Positions 10,044 through 20,277 of a stretch of DNA of 64,000 bases are shown here, piece after piece. The stretch covers positions 166,604 to 230,603 of the forward strand of contig JAJDAJ010000037.1 of NCBI GenBank assembly GCA_029261925.1, given 5' to 3'. A model generated the notes under the pieces. That model was not told where the DNA came from, made no database searches, and was given only the letters and a program-made list of their open reading frames with translations. The position numbers were made by a program, and so were the translations under genes. How positions within the stretch are numbered: position 1 is the stretch's first letter; every line of letters begins with the position of its first letter. The stretch is from Deltaproteobacteria bacterium. GTDB lineage: Bacteria; Myxococcota_A; UBA9160; SZUA-336.

Positions 10044-10721
10044 TCAAAACGCTGCACCCGGTCCGGCATCCCCCGCCTCGCCTCCGGGGCCGAAGCGGAG
10101 CATCGGGAACGGACCGAACGCGGGCGACTCACCATAGGCGAGCACGCGCACCACGCCGCAGTGGTCGAAGCCGAACGGCACCTCGTCGCGCGTCGGCATC
10201 CCGGCCAGCATCTGCAGCGCGTAGTTCAGCAGTCCCCCGTGCGACACGACCAGGGTGAGGCCGGATTCTCCCAGCGCCGCGCGCACCAGGCCACACGCCT
10301 CGGAGGCGCGCGCCAGGAAGGCCTCGCGCGTCTCCCCGCCCGGCGCGGTGCGCCCCGACGCCGCCAGACGGGCGACCACGCTGTGCCCGCGACTGAAATC
10401 GCCGGGCCAGCGCGCGCGGGCGGCCCGGGGATCGAGCCCCGCCAGCTCCCCGTGGTCGCCCTCCGCCAGGCACGCATGGACCCGCGGCTCGAGCCCGAGT
10501 CCCGCCCCCAGGATCTCCGCGGTCTCGCGGGCGCGGCGCAGCGGCGAGCTCCAGAGCCGCTCGAAGCGCAGCGTGCCCAGGCGATCCCGGAGCGCGACCG
10601 CCTGGGCACGCCCGGCGGCGTTGAGACCCTGGTCGCCGAAGCGTCCGTCCCCGTAGGCCGCGTGCCGCACCAGCCAGACCTGTGCGGGTGCCGCCCCGCG
10701 GGGTGTGACAGGAGGACTCAT
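10044..10721 (-). CDS. Histidine phosphatase (phosphoglycerate mutase-like) family protein
   Basis: RHG-type start VWLVRHAAYGDGRFGDQGLNAAGRAQA; LWSSPLRRARETA; VVSHGG. Confidence 0.8.
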   Translation of the reverse strand: MSPPVTPRGAAPAQVWLVRHAAYGDGRFGDQGLNAAGRAQAVALRDRLGTLRFERLWSSPLRRARETAEILGAGLGLEPRVHACLAEGDHGELAGLDPRAARARWPGDFSRGHSVVARLAASGRTAPGGETREAFLARASEACGLVRAALGESGLTLVVSHGGLLNYALQMLAGMPTRDEVPFGFDHCGVVRVLAYGESPAFGPFPMLRFGPGGEAGDAGPGAAF

Positions 10722-10734
10722 GGCCCGGGCAGGT

Positions 10735-12417
10735 TCACCCGGCGTCAGGCGCCGGCGGGCGGGCGCCGGCGACGGGGCGCCGCAGCATCCGCACGCCATC
10801 GACCACCACCCACAGGGAGAGCGCCAGGATCAGCGACGCGCTGCCCGCGAGCAGCCAGTTCGCGCTGGCGACGTGCCCGCGAACCTCGCCGAGCATGGCC
10901 AGGACCGTGGCCACGAGCACCAGCACCATGGGCACGAGCGTGTACAGGTACGGCCGGCCGGCGCGGCGCAGCCAGACGCTGACCACCGTGAGCGTGAGCG
11001 CCGCCAGGATCTGGTTGGTGGTGCCGAAGAGCGGCCAGAGCAGCAGCCCGCCCTTCCCCCCGGCCTGCGTGAGCGCCAGCAGCAGCGCCGCGCCGATGCC
11101 GACGCCTGCGGCCACGTAGCGGTTGCGCAGGACCTCGATCCCGGCGCTCTCGCCCAGCTCCGACAGGATGAGCCGCAGGATGCGCGCGCCCGTGTCCAGG
11201 GACGTGGCGGCGAAGGCGATCACCATGACCGCGACGAAGGTCTCGGCCGTCGCGCGCGCGACCCCCAGCTGCGACACGAAGGTGGCCGCGCCGTGCACGA
11301 ACGCCTCGAGCTTGGGCGCGAGCCCCGACGCCGCCGACCAGCTCGCATAGTGCGCATGCCACTGGTCGGCGGTCGCGAAGCCCGCGGTGGTGGCGAGCAC
11401 CGCCAGCAGCCCGAGCGTGCCCTCGCCGAGCATGCCGCCGTAGCCGATCGGCCGCGCGTCGGTCATGCACGCGACCTGCTTGGACGTGGTTCCCGAGGCC
11501 ACCAGGCCGTGGAAGCCCGAGATCGCGCCGCACGCGATGGTGATGAACAGGAACGGCAGCAGCGGCGGAGCACCCTCCGGGTTCGGGTTGAACGCCGGCG
11601 CCGCGATCGGCGGGGCCAGGAGCATCAGGCCCCCGATCATGGCTCCCAGCCCGAGCAGCAGCTGGTGCGAGTTCAGGTAGTCACGGGGCTGCAGCAGCAG
11701 CCACACGGGCAGGACCGAGGCGGCGAAGGAGTAGATCATGAGCACCCAGACCCAGGCGCCGACGCTCACGTCGCGCAGCGCCGGGAAGGCGTCGACGAAG
11801 GCCTGGCCGTAGAAGACGGCCGTGAGCAGCAGCGCGAACCCGACCAGCGACGGCAGCAGCACCGGCACGCCCCGCCGGTAGACCAGCCAGCCCAGCGCGA
11901 TCGCGACCACGATCTGGACGTTGATCGGGAAGATCGCCGCCGGGTAGCTCACGAACAGCGTTGCGATGATGAACGCGAAGACCGCCAGCACGATCCAGAT
12001 CAGGAACGCCACCACGATCAGGAACAGACGCTTCGCCCCGGGGCTGATCACGTCGCCGGCGATGTCCCCGACCGACCTGCCGCGATGGCGCAGGCTGATC
12101 ACGAGCGCGGCGAAGTCGTGCACCGCGCCCATCGCGATCGTGCCGATCAGCACCCAGAGCAGCGCCGGCAGCCAGCCCCAGATCACCGCCAGCGCGGGGC
12201 CGACGATCGGCGCCGCCCCGGCGATCGACGTGTAGTGGTGCCCCCAGAGCAGGCCGAGCCGCGTGGGCACGTAGTCCACGCCGTCGGCGAGCTCGCGCGA
12301 GGGGACCGGCTCGTCGGCCTCGAGCGCGAACACGCGGCGCGCCAGGAAGCCGGAGTAGAAGCGGTAGGCGAGCACGTAGCTCGCCAGCACGAGCAGGGCG
12401 AGGGTCGCCGCGTTCAC
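10735..12417 (-). CDS. cstA: Carbon starvation protein CstA family (peptide/pyruvate transporter)
   Basis: GLLWGHHYTSIAGAAPIVGPALAVIWGWLPALLWVLIGTIAMGAVHDF; GFHGLVASGTTSKQ; many TM segments; GTG start proposed. Confidence 0.9.
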   Translation of the reverse strand: MNAATLALLVLASYVLAYRFYSGFLARRVFALEADEPVPSRELADGVDYVPTRLGLLWGHHYTSIAGAAPIVGPALAVIWGWLPALLWVLIGTIAMGAVHDFAALVISLRHRGRSVGDIAGDVISPGAKRLFLIVVAFLIWIVLAVFAFIIATLFVSYPAAIFPINVQIVVAIALGWLVYRRGVPVLLPSLVGFALLLTAVFYGQAFVDAFPALRDVSVGAWVWVLMIYSFAASVLPVWLLLQPRDYLNSHQLLLGLGAMIGGLMLLAPPIAAPAFNPNPEGAPPLLPFLFITIACGAISGFHGLVASGTTSKQVACMTDARPIGYGGMLGEGTLGLLAVLATTAGFATADQWHAHYASWSAASGLAPKLEAFVHGAATFVSQLGVARATAETFVAVMVIAFAATSLDTGARILRLILSELGESAGIEVLRNRYVAAGVGIGAALLLALTQAGGKGGLLLWPLFGTTNQILAALTLTVVSVWLRRAGRPYLYTLVPMVLVLVATVLAMLGEVRGHVASANWLLAGSASLILALSLWVVVDGVRMLRRPVAGARPPAPDAG

Positions 12418-12595
12418 GGCGCGACAGGCTAACACCCCGCCGGCGCGCGAACACGCCGCTGGTGTCAGCGCACCCGGCCGTCCCGGTGGCGCTGCGGCCG
12501 GGCCGCGTGCCGGCGCCGGGCGCCGGGCGGGGCCTGCGGCCGGGAGGCATCGGGCCGCCCGGGCGCGCCGCGCCCGCCGGTGCGGAGCTCGACGC

Positions 12596-13192
12596 TCATC
12601 CGCCCGCGCCGCACTCCCAGACGTAGATCGTCATCGGCGGCAGGTTCCAGAAGCCGCTGTGGCGCTCCGGCCGACCGAAGACCGGCTCGGCCAGGCGCGC
12701 GACGTGGCTGCGGAACTGGTAGGCGACGAAGCGACCGCCCGGCGCGAGGGCGCGCTCGGCGGCCTCGACCGTCTGGCGGCCCACACCCTCGTCGAGCGTC
12801 GAGAAGGGGATGCCCGAGACCACCAGATCGGCCTTCTCCAGGCCCTGCTTCGCCAGCGCCGTGGCGATCTCGGTGGCGCTGCCCTCGTACACCTCGAGCC
12901 GCGGGTCGTCGAAGTCGTCGCGCAGCATGCGGGCGAAGTCGGCATTGATCTCGATCGCGATCAGCTTGCCGTCGGCGGGCATGCGCTCGAGCAGCTGGCG
13001 CGTCAGCACCCCGGTGCCGGGGCCGAGCTCGACCACGACGCGGGCGTTGGCCACGTCGCCGCAGTCGCCGACGCGCCGCACCAGGAACGGCGAGCTGGGC
13101 CAGACCGAGGCCACCTCGCGCGGCTTGCGCAGGAAGCCGAGCAGGAAGTCGAGGGGCCGGTCACCGGAGCGCCGCGCGCGGATCTCGCTCAT
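12596..13192 (-). CDS. Class I SAM-dependent methyltransferase (phospholipid N-methyltransferase/KsgA-like)
   Basis: VVELGPGTGVLTRQLLERMP; LVVSGIPFSTLD. Confidence 0.7.
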   Translation of the reverse strand: MSEIRARRSGDRPLDFLLGFLRKPREVASVWPSSPFLVRRVGDCGDVANARVVVELGPGTGVLTRQLLERMPADGKLIAIEINADFARMLRDDFDDPRLEVYEGSATEIATALAKQGLEKADLVVSGIPFSTLDEGVGRQTVEAAERALAPGGRFVAYQFRSHVARLAEPVFGRPERHSGFWNLPPMTIYVWECGAGG

Positions 13193-13265
13193 TGTACTCC
13201 GGCTCCCCCTCGGTGCCCCTGAAGCCACGGGACGCGGCCTGTCTTACACGGGCCCCCGCGACGGG

Positions 13266-13988
13266 TCAACTGCCGGCGGGCCGTGGGGATTCCAGCACGC
13301 GTCGGGTCGCCTCCGCGAGCCTCCGGAACAGGTCGCGGGCGGCCACTTCGGCCGCGGCGGCATCGCGGGCGCTGACCGCCACACCGACCCGGCGCACGCC
13401 GGCGCCCAGCCCCACGCGGTCGCGCGTGCAGGCCTCGCGCGCGGCGTGGCCCAGCGCCCCCCCCGTGCTGAAGCGGTGCAGCGCGTTCGCCAGCAGGGTC
13501 AGCACCCGGTTGCCCCCGCTGCGCGCGGCGAACGCCGGCAGCGCCCAGAGCGCCTCGCAGAAGGCGGCGTCGGCGAGGCCCTCGTCGCCCAGCGCGGCGA
13601 GCGCGCGCTCGAGATCCGCCAGGCCGTCGCCGCGCTCGACCGCGGCCCTCAGCAGCCCGCCGGCCACGAGCTCGCGGGCATCGAGCAGGTCGCGCATCCA
13701 GTCGCCCGCGGAGTCATCAGCGAGCGAGGCCCCCACCAGCTCCAGGCTGGCGTGCTGGGGGTCCAGCACGCGCGTACCCGAGCCCTGCTGCGACTCGACC
13801 AGGCGCAGCTGCTCGAGCTTCCGCAGCGCCTCGCGCACGCTGCCGCGATTCACCGCCAGGTCCTGCGCGAGATCGCGCTCCGGCGGCAGCCGGTCGCCGG
13901 GGCGGAGCTCGCCGGTGCTGATCCGGCGCCGGAGCTGATCGGCCAGCTCGTCGGGCAGCGGGCGGCGCCGGCGCGGCTCGGGTTCCAT
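13266..13988 (-). CDS. GntR/FadR-family transcriptional regulator
   Basis: LADQLRRRISTGELRPGDRLPPERDLAQDLAVNRGSVREALRKLEQLRLVESQQGSGTRV wHTH followed by an FCD-like all-helical domain. Confidence 0.85.
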   Translation of the reverse strand: MEPEPRRRRPLPDELADQLRRRISTGELRPGDRLPPERDLAQDLAVNRGSVREALRKLEQLRLVESQQGSGTRVLDPQHASLELVGASLADDSAGDWMRDLLDARELVAGGLLRAAVERGDGLADLERALAALGDEGLADAAFCEALWALPAFAARSGGNRVLTLLANALHRFSTGGALGHAAREACTRDRVGLGAGVRRVGVAVSARDAAAAEVAARDLFRRLAEATRRVLESPRPAGS

Positions 13989-14055
13989 CGCGTCGATCAT
14001 ACGCGCCGGGCGCGGTCGCTTGCGTCCGCGCGCGACGGCCGCGCATGATGCAGGC

Positions 14056-14478
14056 ATGGCGCGATCGTACTGGCTCGCGAAGTCCGAGCCCGGCGCGTAT
14101 TCCTGGGACCGGCTGGTCGCCGACGGGTCGACCTTCTGGGAAGGGGTGCGCAATCACCAGGCCCGCAACAACCTCGCCGCCATGGGCAAGGGCGACCTGG
14201 TGCTCTTCTATCACTCGGTCAAGGGCTGCGAGGTCGTCGGCATCATGCGCGTCACGCGCGAGGCCTACGCCGACCCCACCTCCGACGACGAGCGCTGGGT
14301 CGTCGTCGACGTCGAGCCGGTGAAGCCCCTGCGCGAGCCGGTCACGCTGGCGCAGGTCAAGGCCGACCCCGAGCTCGAGGGCATCGCGCTGGTGCGCCAG
14401 TCGCGACTGTCGGTGATGCCGCTCGAGCGCGAGCACTTCGAGCGCATCCTCGAGCTGGGCAGGACGCGCGTGCGCTGA
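14056..14478 (+). CDS. EVE domain-containing protein
   Basis: YWLAKSEPGAYSWDRLVADGSTFWEGVRNHQARNNLAAMGKGDLVLFYHS. Confidence 0.9.
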   Translation: MARSYWLAKSEPGAYSWDRLVADGSTFWEGVRNHQARNNLAAMGKGDLVLFYHSVKGCEVVGIMRVTREAYADPTSDDERWVVVDVEPVKPLREPVTLAQVKADPELEGIALVRQSRLSVMPLEREHFERILELGRTRVR

Positions 14479-14480
14479 GC

Positions 14481-15380
14481 TCAGGGGCGAACGACGCGGA
14501 GCAGCAGCAGACCGTCGCCCCCGGGCGTCGCCAGCCGCCGGATCGCTCCGGGCTCGAGGTCGACGATCACGCCGTGGACCCCGCGCGCGTACAGGGCCTC
14601 GCCGAGTGCCTGCAGGATCGACTGGATCGCGGAGCCGTAGAGCTGCGCCCCGCGCGGACCGAAACGCCCCAGCTGCCAGAGCGGCACGGCCTGCACGCTC
14701 AGACCGGGGCGCGGCGCGACGTAGCCGGCCGGGATCTTGCCCGTGTCCCAGGCCAGGTCGACGTCGATGGTGAGCAGCTCGTCGAGCGGGAGCGCGAGAT
14801 CGGCCGGGCCCGTGAGATCCAGCGAGCGCACGGTGACCAGAACCGCGTCGCGGCCGAAGCGATCGCGCGAGGCGGGCAGCGAAGCCAGCGGCGCGACCGG
14901 GACCCCGGCGCGCCGCAGCTCGATCACCAGGCTGCGCTGTCCGGTGCCGGCGCGGGCCACCGCGCCGGGGCGCACGGCCGCCCCGACGCCCGCGTGCCCG
15001 CGGCGGAGGTGGGCCGACTCGACCGCATCGACCACCGCGTCGAGCGCCGAGCCGTACAGCCGCACGCCCGCCCGTCCCAGGTCGCGCAGCCGCCAGCGCC
15101 GCGCGGGCAGCCCCGGGCGCGCCGCGGCCCAGCCACCGGCGAGCCGCGACAGCTCGACGTCGAGGTCGAGCACCTCCGCGGCGCCGAGCGTACCGCCGCC
15201 GGCGCCGTGGACGACCACCGCGTCGACGTCCACGTACGCCAGGTCGGGGCCGTCGGGATCGGGCGCCGGGCGCAGCTGCGCCGCGCCGGTGGCCGGGTCG
15301 AGCCAGGCGGCCAGCCCCAGGGCCAGGAGCCATGTGCGGCCGGCGGGCCGGCGCCGCGGAAGACTCGCACGCGCGTGCAT
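14481..15380 (-). CDS. Hypothetical secreted protein with internal duplication
   Basis: Signal-like N-terminus; two copies of an LYGSA(L/I)-x10-A(H/L)...RG(H/V)xGV unit. Confidence 0.55.
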   Translation of the reverse strand: MHARASLPRRRPAGRTWLLALGLAAWLDPATGAAQLRPAPDPDGPDLAYVDVDAVVVHGAGGGTLGAAEVLDLDVELSRLAGGWAAARPGLPARRWRLRDLGRAGVRLYGSALDAVVDAVESAHLRRGHAGVGAAVRPGAVARAGTGQRSLVIELRRAGVPVAPLASLPASRDRFGRDAVLVTVRSLDLTGPADLALPLDELLTIDVDLAWDTGKIPAGYVAPRPGLSVQAVPLWQLGRFGPRGAQLYGSAIQSILQALGEALYARGVHGVIVDLEPGAIRRLATPGGDGLLLLRVVRP

Positions 15381-15434
15381 GCGTCCCGTTTCGACGCCCG
15401 GGCCGGCGCCATTGAGCCGTCGCGAGGCGGCGGC

Positions 15435-15869
15435 TCAGTCGAGCGCGCGCACCTTGCCGATGCGGCGCGCGTGACGCCCGCCCTCGAACTCCGCGTCCAG
15501 CCAAACGCGGACCCACTTGAGCAGATCCTCGGCGGCGAACTCACCCGCCCCCAGGCAGAGCACGTTCGAGCCGTGGTGCTGGCGCGTCATCTCCGCGGTG
15601 CGCTCGCTGTAGACCAGGGCCGCCACCACGCCGGGGATGCGGTTGGCGAGCATGGACATGCCGATCCCGTTGTGACACGCCAGGATCGCGCGCTCGCACT
15701 CTCCCGCGGCCACGCATCGCGCCGCGGGCTCCGCGAAGTCGGGGTAGTCGCAGGACTCCGCGGAGTCCGTGCCGAAGTCGCGCACCTCGTGGCCGGCCGC
15801 CTCGAGCTCGGCGACGAGCCGCGTCTTGAAGGCGTGTCCAGCGTGATCCGAGGCGACGGCGATCTTCAA
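15435..15869 (-). CDS. rpiB: Ribose-5-phosphate isomerase B
   Basis: MKIAVASDHAGHAFKTRLVAELEAAGHEVRDFGTDSAESCDYPDFA; CHNGIGMSMLANRIPGV. Confidence 0.92.
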   Translation of the reverse strand: MKIAVASDHAGHAFKTRLVAELEAAGHEVRDFGTDSAESCDYPDFAEPAARCVAAGECERAILACHNGIGMSMLANRIPGVVAALVYSERTAEMTRQHHGSNVLCLGAGEFAAEDLLKWVRVWLDAEFEGGRHARRIGKVRALD

Positions 15870-15886
15870 CCCGGGCGACCTCCCCG

Positions 15887-16810
15887 TCAGACGCTGGCGG
15901 CGTAGATGTCCATGACCTCGTGCAGGAGGTCGATCGCGTCGGTCTTGGAGCGCTGGAAGGAGTTGCGCCCCATGATCGAGCCGAAGGCACCACCGTCGGC
16001 GATGCCGCGGATCTCCTGGAGCACGCCCTCGCGATCCTTGGCGGGCCCGCCCGAGAAGATCACGATCCGGCGACCGGAGAAGCAGCTCTCCAGCACGTGG
16101 GCAATGCGCTGGGCCAGCGTGCCGATGGCGATGCCGTGCTGCTCGTAGACCTTGCGGGCGGCGTCCTGCTCGATGTGGTCGGTCGGCGGCTTGACCTTGA
16201 CGACGTGTGCGCCCATCTGTGCCGCGAGCTGGGCGGCGTAGGCCACCACGTCGATCGCCGTCTCGCCGTCCTTGGAGATGCCCGAGCCGCGCGGGTACGA
16301 CCAGACCACGACGGCCAGGCCGTGGGCCTTGGCCTCCTCGGTCAGCTCGCGCAGGTCCTCGTACATGGTGTTCCGGTGGGCCGAGGCCGGGTAGATCGTG
16401 TAGCCGATCGCAGCGGCGCCCAGGCGCAGCGCGTCGCGCACCGAGCCCGTGACTGCGGGGGCCGGGTCGGCGTCCGAGTACAGCGAGTCGGAGTTGTTCA
16501 GCTTCAGGATCAGCGGGACGTCACCGGCGAACTCGGCCGCCCCCGCCTCCAGGAAACCCAGCGGCGCGGCGTAGGCGTTGCAGCCCGCCGCGATCGCCAG
16601 CTCGAAGTGGTAGCGCGGGTCGTAGGCCGGCGGGTTGGGCGCGAAGCTGCGCGCCGGGCCGTGCTCGAAGCCCTGGTCGACCGGCAGGATGACCATCTTG
16701 CCGGTGCCGCCGAGGCGCCCGTGATTGAGCATCCGCGCCAGGTTGGACAGCGTCCCCGCATTGTCGTTGGAGTACCAGGACAGGATCTCCTTGACCCGCT
16801 TCGTCGTCAC
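15887..16810 (-). CDS. Class I fructose-bisphosphate aldolase (DhnA type)
   Basis: MVILPVDQGFEHGPARSFAPNPPAYDPRYHFELAI; VVVWSYPRGSG; VVKVKPP; IFSGGPAKD. Confidence 0.88.
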   Translation of the reverse strand: MTTKRVKEILSWYSNDNAGTLSNLARMLNHGRLGGTGKMVILPVDQGFEHGPARSFAPNPPAYDPRYHFELAIAAGCNAYAAPLGFLEAGAAEFAGDVPLILKLNNSDSLYSDADPAPAVTGSVRDALRLGAAAIGYTIYPASAHRNTMYEDLRELTEEAKAHGLAVVVWSYPRGSGISKDGETAIDVVAYAAQLAAQMGAHVVKVKPPTDHIEQDAARKVYEQHGIAIGTLAQRIAHVLESCFSGRRIVIFSGGPAKDREGVLQEIRGIADGGAFGSIMGRNSFQRSKTDAIDLLHEVMDIYAASV

Positions 16811-16940
16811 GATCTTCTCCCCGGCGCGGGCGGGTTCTGCGGGAGCCCGCCCTGCTGCGCCTCGTGTACCTGCATCTCGCTTCCCGCGGCGCCGATTCTA
16901 GCGCATCGAGACTGGCCGGGATCCGGGCTACCTTGGCCCC

Positions 16941-18419
16941 GTGCCACCCCGTGCCGTCCGCATCGTCTGCACCATCGGTCCCGCGAGCCGGGATCCCGAG
17001 TCCCTCGCCGCGCTGATCGGGGCGGGCATGGACGTGGCCCGGATCAACTTCGCCCACGGGACCCCGGACCAGCACCGCGAGACCGTGGCCCGGATCCGCG
17101 CCGCCGCGGCCGCGGCGGACCGCCCCGTTTCCATCCTCCAGGACCTGGCGGGCCCGAAGGTGCGCCTGGGTCAGCTCGACGGCGAGCGCGTGCGACTGGT
17201 CGCCGACCAGCAGGTCACCCTGGACTGCGGGGTCGCCAAGGCGCGGGGCGACGAGCTGCCGGTTCCCGATGCCTGGTTCGCGGGCGAGGTCCAGCCCGGC
17301 GGGCCCATCCTGATCGGCGACGGCGCCGTCGAGCTCGAGGTGCTCGACGTGGACGAGGCGCGCGTCCACTGCCGGGTCGTGGTCGGCGGCGAGATCTCGT
17401 CGGGCAAGGGGATCAACGCGCCGGGCGGCCTGTCAGAGCGCCCCCTGCTCGACGAGAAGGACCGCGCCGACATCGCCCTGGGCGTGGAGCTTGGCGTGGA
17501 CCTGGTCGGCGTCTCCTACGTGCGCAGCGCCGACGACCTGCATCTGGTGCGCGGCATCCTGCGCGACGAGCACCAGTGCGCCACGCCGCTGGTGGCGAAG
17601 ATCGAGACCGAGCTGGCGCTGCAGAACCTCGACACCGTCCTGGCCAGCTGCGAGGCCGTGATGATCGCGCGCGGCGACCTCTCGCTCGAGATCCCCTACG
17701 AGCGCGTCCCCGTGGCGCAGAAGCGGATCGTCGCGGCGGCGGTCCGCGCCGGGCGCCCGGTGATCACCGCCACGCAGATGCTGCAGTCCATGGTCTCCGC
17801 ACCGCGCCCCACGCGCGCCGAGATCACCGACGTGGCCAACGCCGTGCTCGACGGGACCGACGCGGTGATGCTCTCCGACGAGACCGCCGTGGGCATCGAT
17901 CCGGTCCGCGCCTGCCAGGCCATGTCGAAGATCGTCGTGGCCACGCTCGAGGCCTACCCCGACTTCCCCGAGACGTCGGTCGATGGCGTCGACGAGCCGC
18001 TGCGCGAGCTCGCGTTCTTCGCGCGCGCGGCCGTGCGCATCGCGGACGACCTGGCCGTGAGCGCGATCCTGACCTGGTCCCGCGGCGGACTCGCGGCGCG
18101 CCTGATCTCGCGCCAGCGGCCCACCGTGCCGATCATCGCGCCCACCCGCACCGAGCAGGGCGCCCGCCGGCTGGGGCTCTCGTACGGCGTCCACGCCCTG
18201 CCCTGCCCCGAGGGCCACCTCGACCGCAAGCGCCTCGAGCAGGCGCTGGGCTCCGTGCTCGACGACGAGGCCTCTATACTCATGGTCGGACACCTGACCG
18301 GCGAGGCGCGGCGCATCCCCTGGATGGCCCTGACGCGGGCCGTCGACAACGAGGACTGGGGCCGCGACCCGCGCGAGGGCCGCCTGGGCGGCCTGCCCGT
18401 GAGCCGGGTTCAGGAGTAG
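16941..18419 (+). CDS. pyk: Pyruvate kinase
   Basis: RIVCTIGPASRDPESLAALIGAGMDVARINFAHG; ITATQMLQSM; DAVMLSDETAVG. Confidence 0.93.
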   Translation: MPPRAVRIVCTIGPASRDPESLAALIGAGMDVARINFAHGTPDQHRETVARIRAAAAAADRPVSILQDLAGPKVRLGQLDGERVRLVADQQVTLDCGVAKARGDELPVPDAWFAGEVQPGGPILIGDGAVELEVLDVDEARVHCRVVVGGEISSGKGINAPGGLSERPLLDEKDRADIALGVELGVDLVGVSYVRSADDLHLVRGILRDEHQCATPLVAKIETELALQNLDTVLASCEAVMIARGDLSLEIPYERVPVAQKRIVAAAVRAGRPVITATQMLQSMVSAPRPTRAEITDVANAVLDGTDAVMLSDETAVGIDPVRACQAMSKIVVATLEAYPDFPETSVDGVDEPLRELAFFARAAVRIADDLAVSAILTWSRGGLAARLISRQRPTVPIIAPTRTEQGARRLGLSYGVHALPCPEGHLDRKRLEQALGSVLDDEASILMVGHLTGEARRIPWMALTRAVDNEDWGRDPREGRLGGLPVSRVQE

Positions 18420-18521
18420 ACCGGCGCGGTCGCGCCGGCGCGGAACGTCCGGCAGGCAGAGCGCATCCCAGCAGTCCTGCTCCCGGCCCGGACCCGGGCA
18501 GCGCGAGCAGGCGGAGAGATC

Positions 18522-20276
18522 ATGGCCAAGGACACGGACAAGGTCGTCAACCTGCTCGATTCCGAGCTCCCGGAGATGTCGAAGAACGAGCGCCTCAAGG
18601 TCGAGAGCGAGGGCCTGTTCTGGGTGGCGGGCAAGCAGCGCCACAGCTTCCGCTCCGAGGTCGACGCCCTGGCGCGCGGCGAGCAGGCCAGCCTCAGCGG
18701 CGACGGCAAGGAGATCTCGAAGCACTTCGGGATCTACAAGCAGCAGGAGCGAATCGACGGCCGCAAGAGCGGCGACCAGATCGTGATGGTGCGCCTGCGG
18801 GTGCCGTCGGGCGGGGAGTTCACGCCCGAGCAGTGGGCGGCCTGCTGCGAGGCCTCGGACCGCTGGGCCGACGGCAGCCTGCGCCTGACCACGCGGCAGG
18901 GCGTGCAGTTCCACCACATCGCGCCCCGCGACCTCGGCGCGATCGTGCGCTTCCTGAACCAGGAGTACCCGAGCAGCGGCTACCGAATGTCCACGCTGGG
19001 CGCGTGCGGCGACGTGAATCGCAACACCATGTGCAGCCCGATCGACGACCTGCACCCGACCCTGCCGCTGCGCTCGCGCGAGCTCGCCTTCCGGATCGCC
19101 GACGAGCTCGCCCCGCGCAGCTCCGCCTACTTCCAGGCCTTCCTCACCGACGAGGAGGGCAAGATCTCCGAGCCCCTCAGCAGCGACGAGCCGATCTACG
19201 GCAAGCACTACCTGCCGCGCAAGTTCAAGGTCGGCATCGCGCACCCCGACGACAACTCGATCGACCTGCTGACCCAGGATGTGGGACTGGCTCCGATCTG
19301 CAGCGGAAGCACGCTCGAGGGCTACGACCTGTACTCGGGCGGTGGGCTCGGCACGACGCACGGCAACGAGCGCACGCAGGCCCACCTGGCGCTCTACCTG
19401 GGCCGCATCCCCGCCGACCAGGGGCTCGAGGCCGTCAAGGCCACCGCCATCCTGCAGAAGGAGAACGGCGAGCGGAAGGACCGCAAGCAGGCGCGCTGGA
19501 AGTACACGATCCGCCGCATGGGCATCGACGCGGTGAAGCAGGCCATGCGCGAGCGCTTCGGGATCGCGCTGACCGATGCCGAGCCGCGGAAGCTCGGGCC
19601 CAACCGCTTCTTCCACGGCTGGAACGAGGAGCTCGGCGGCGCGCTATTCCTGGGGGTGCCGGTGCCGAGCGGGCGGCTGAAGGACGCCGACGGCGTGCGC
19701 CTGCGCAGCGCCGTCTCGGCGATCGTCGGCGAGCTGCGGTGCGGCGTGCGCATCACCGGAAACCAGGAACTGCTGCTCACGCACATCGACCCGGCACAGC
19801 GCGGTCGCGTCGACGAGATCCTGGACGCGCACGGCGTGCCGCAGGCGGACGCGGTGTCCGTGTTCCGGCGCCAGGCGTTCGGCTGCCCCGCCCTGCCGAC
19901 CTGCGGCCTGGCCATGACGCACGCCGAGCACGCGATCCCCGAGCTCGCCGACGCGGTCGAGAAGAACGGGCTCGGCCACGTCGACGTGGTGCTGCGCATG
20001 GCCGGATGCCCCAACCACTGCTCGCGCCCGCCGAGTGCGGAGATCGGCATCACCGGCTACGGAAAGAACGCGCACATGATCCGCGTGGGTGCGTCCCGCA
20101 ACGGCGATCGCGTGGCGCGGGTGCTCTACGAAAAGCTGGGATCCGAGCAGCTGCCCGAGGTGCTCGTCGGCCTGCTGCGCGCCATCGACCGGAACGCCGG
20201 CGACAGCCCGCCGGGCGACTGGCTCGACGCGACACCCGACGACGAGCTGCGCGCCCTGGTCGGCGTGGAGGTCTGA
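18522..20276 (+). CDS. Nitrite/sulfite reductase (siroheme, 4Fe-4S)
   Basis: LRLTTRQGVQFHHI; CPALPTCGLAMTHAE; RMAGCPNHCSRPPSAEIGI siroheme/4Fe-4S motif. Confidence 0.9.
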   Translation: MAKDTDKVVNLLDSELPEMSKNERLKVESEGLFWVAGKQRHSFRSEVDALARGEQASLSGDGKEISKHFGIYKQQERIDGRKSGDQIVMVRLRVPSGGEFTPEQWAACCEASDRWADGSLRLTTRQGVQFHHIAPRDLGAIVRFLNQEYPSSGYRMSTLGACGDVNRNTMCSPIDDLHPTLPLRSRELAFRIADELAPRSSAYFQAFLTDEEGKISEPLSSDEPIYGKHYLPRKFKVGIAHPDDNSIDLLTQDVGLAPICSGSTLEGYDLYSGGGLGTTHGNERTQAHLALYLGRIPADQGLEAVKATAILQKENGERKDRKQARWKYTIRRMGIDAVKQAMRERFGIALTDAEPRKLGPNRFFHGWNEELGGALFLGVPVPSGRLKDADGVRLRSAVSAIVGELRCGVRITGNQELLLTHIDPAQRGRVDEILDAHGVPQADAVSVFRRQAFGCPALPTCGLAMTHAEHAIPELADAVEKNGLGHVDVVLRMAGCPNHCSRPPSAEIGITGYGKNAHMIRVGASRNGDRVARVLYEKLGSEQLPEVLVGLLRAIDRNAGDSPPGDWLDATPDDELRALVGVEV

Positions 20277-20277
20277 C

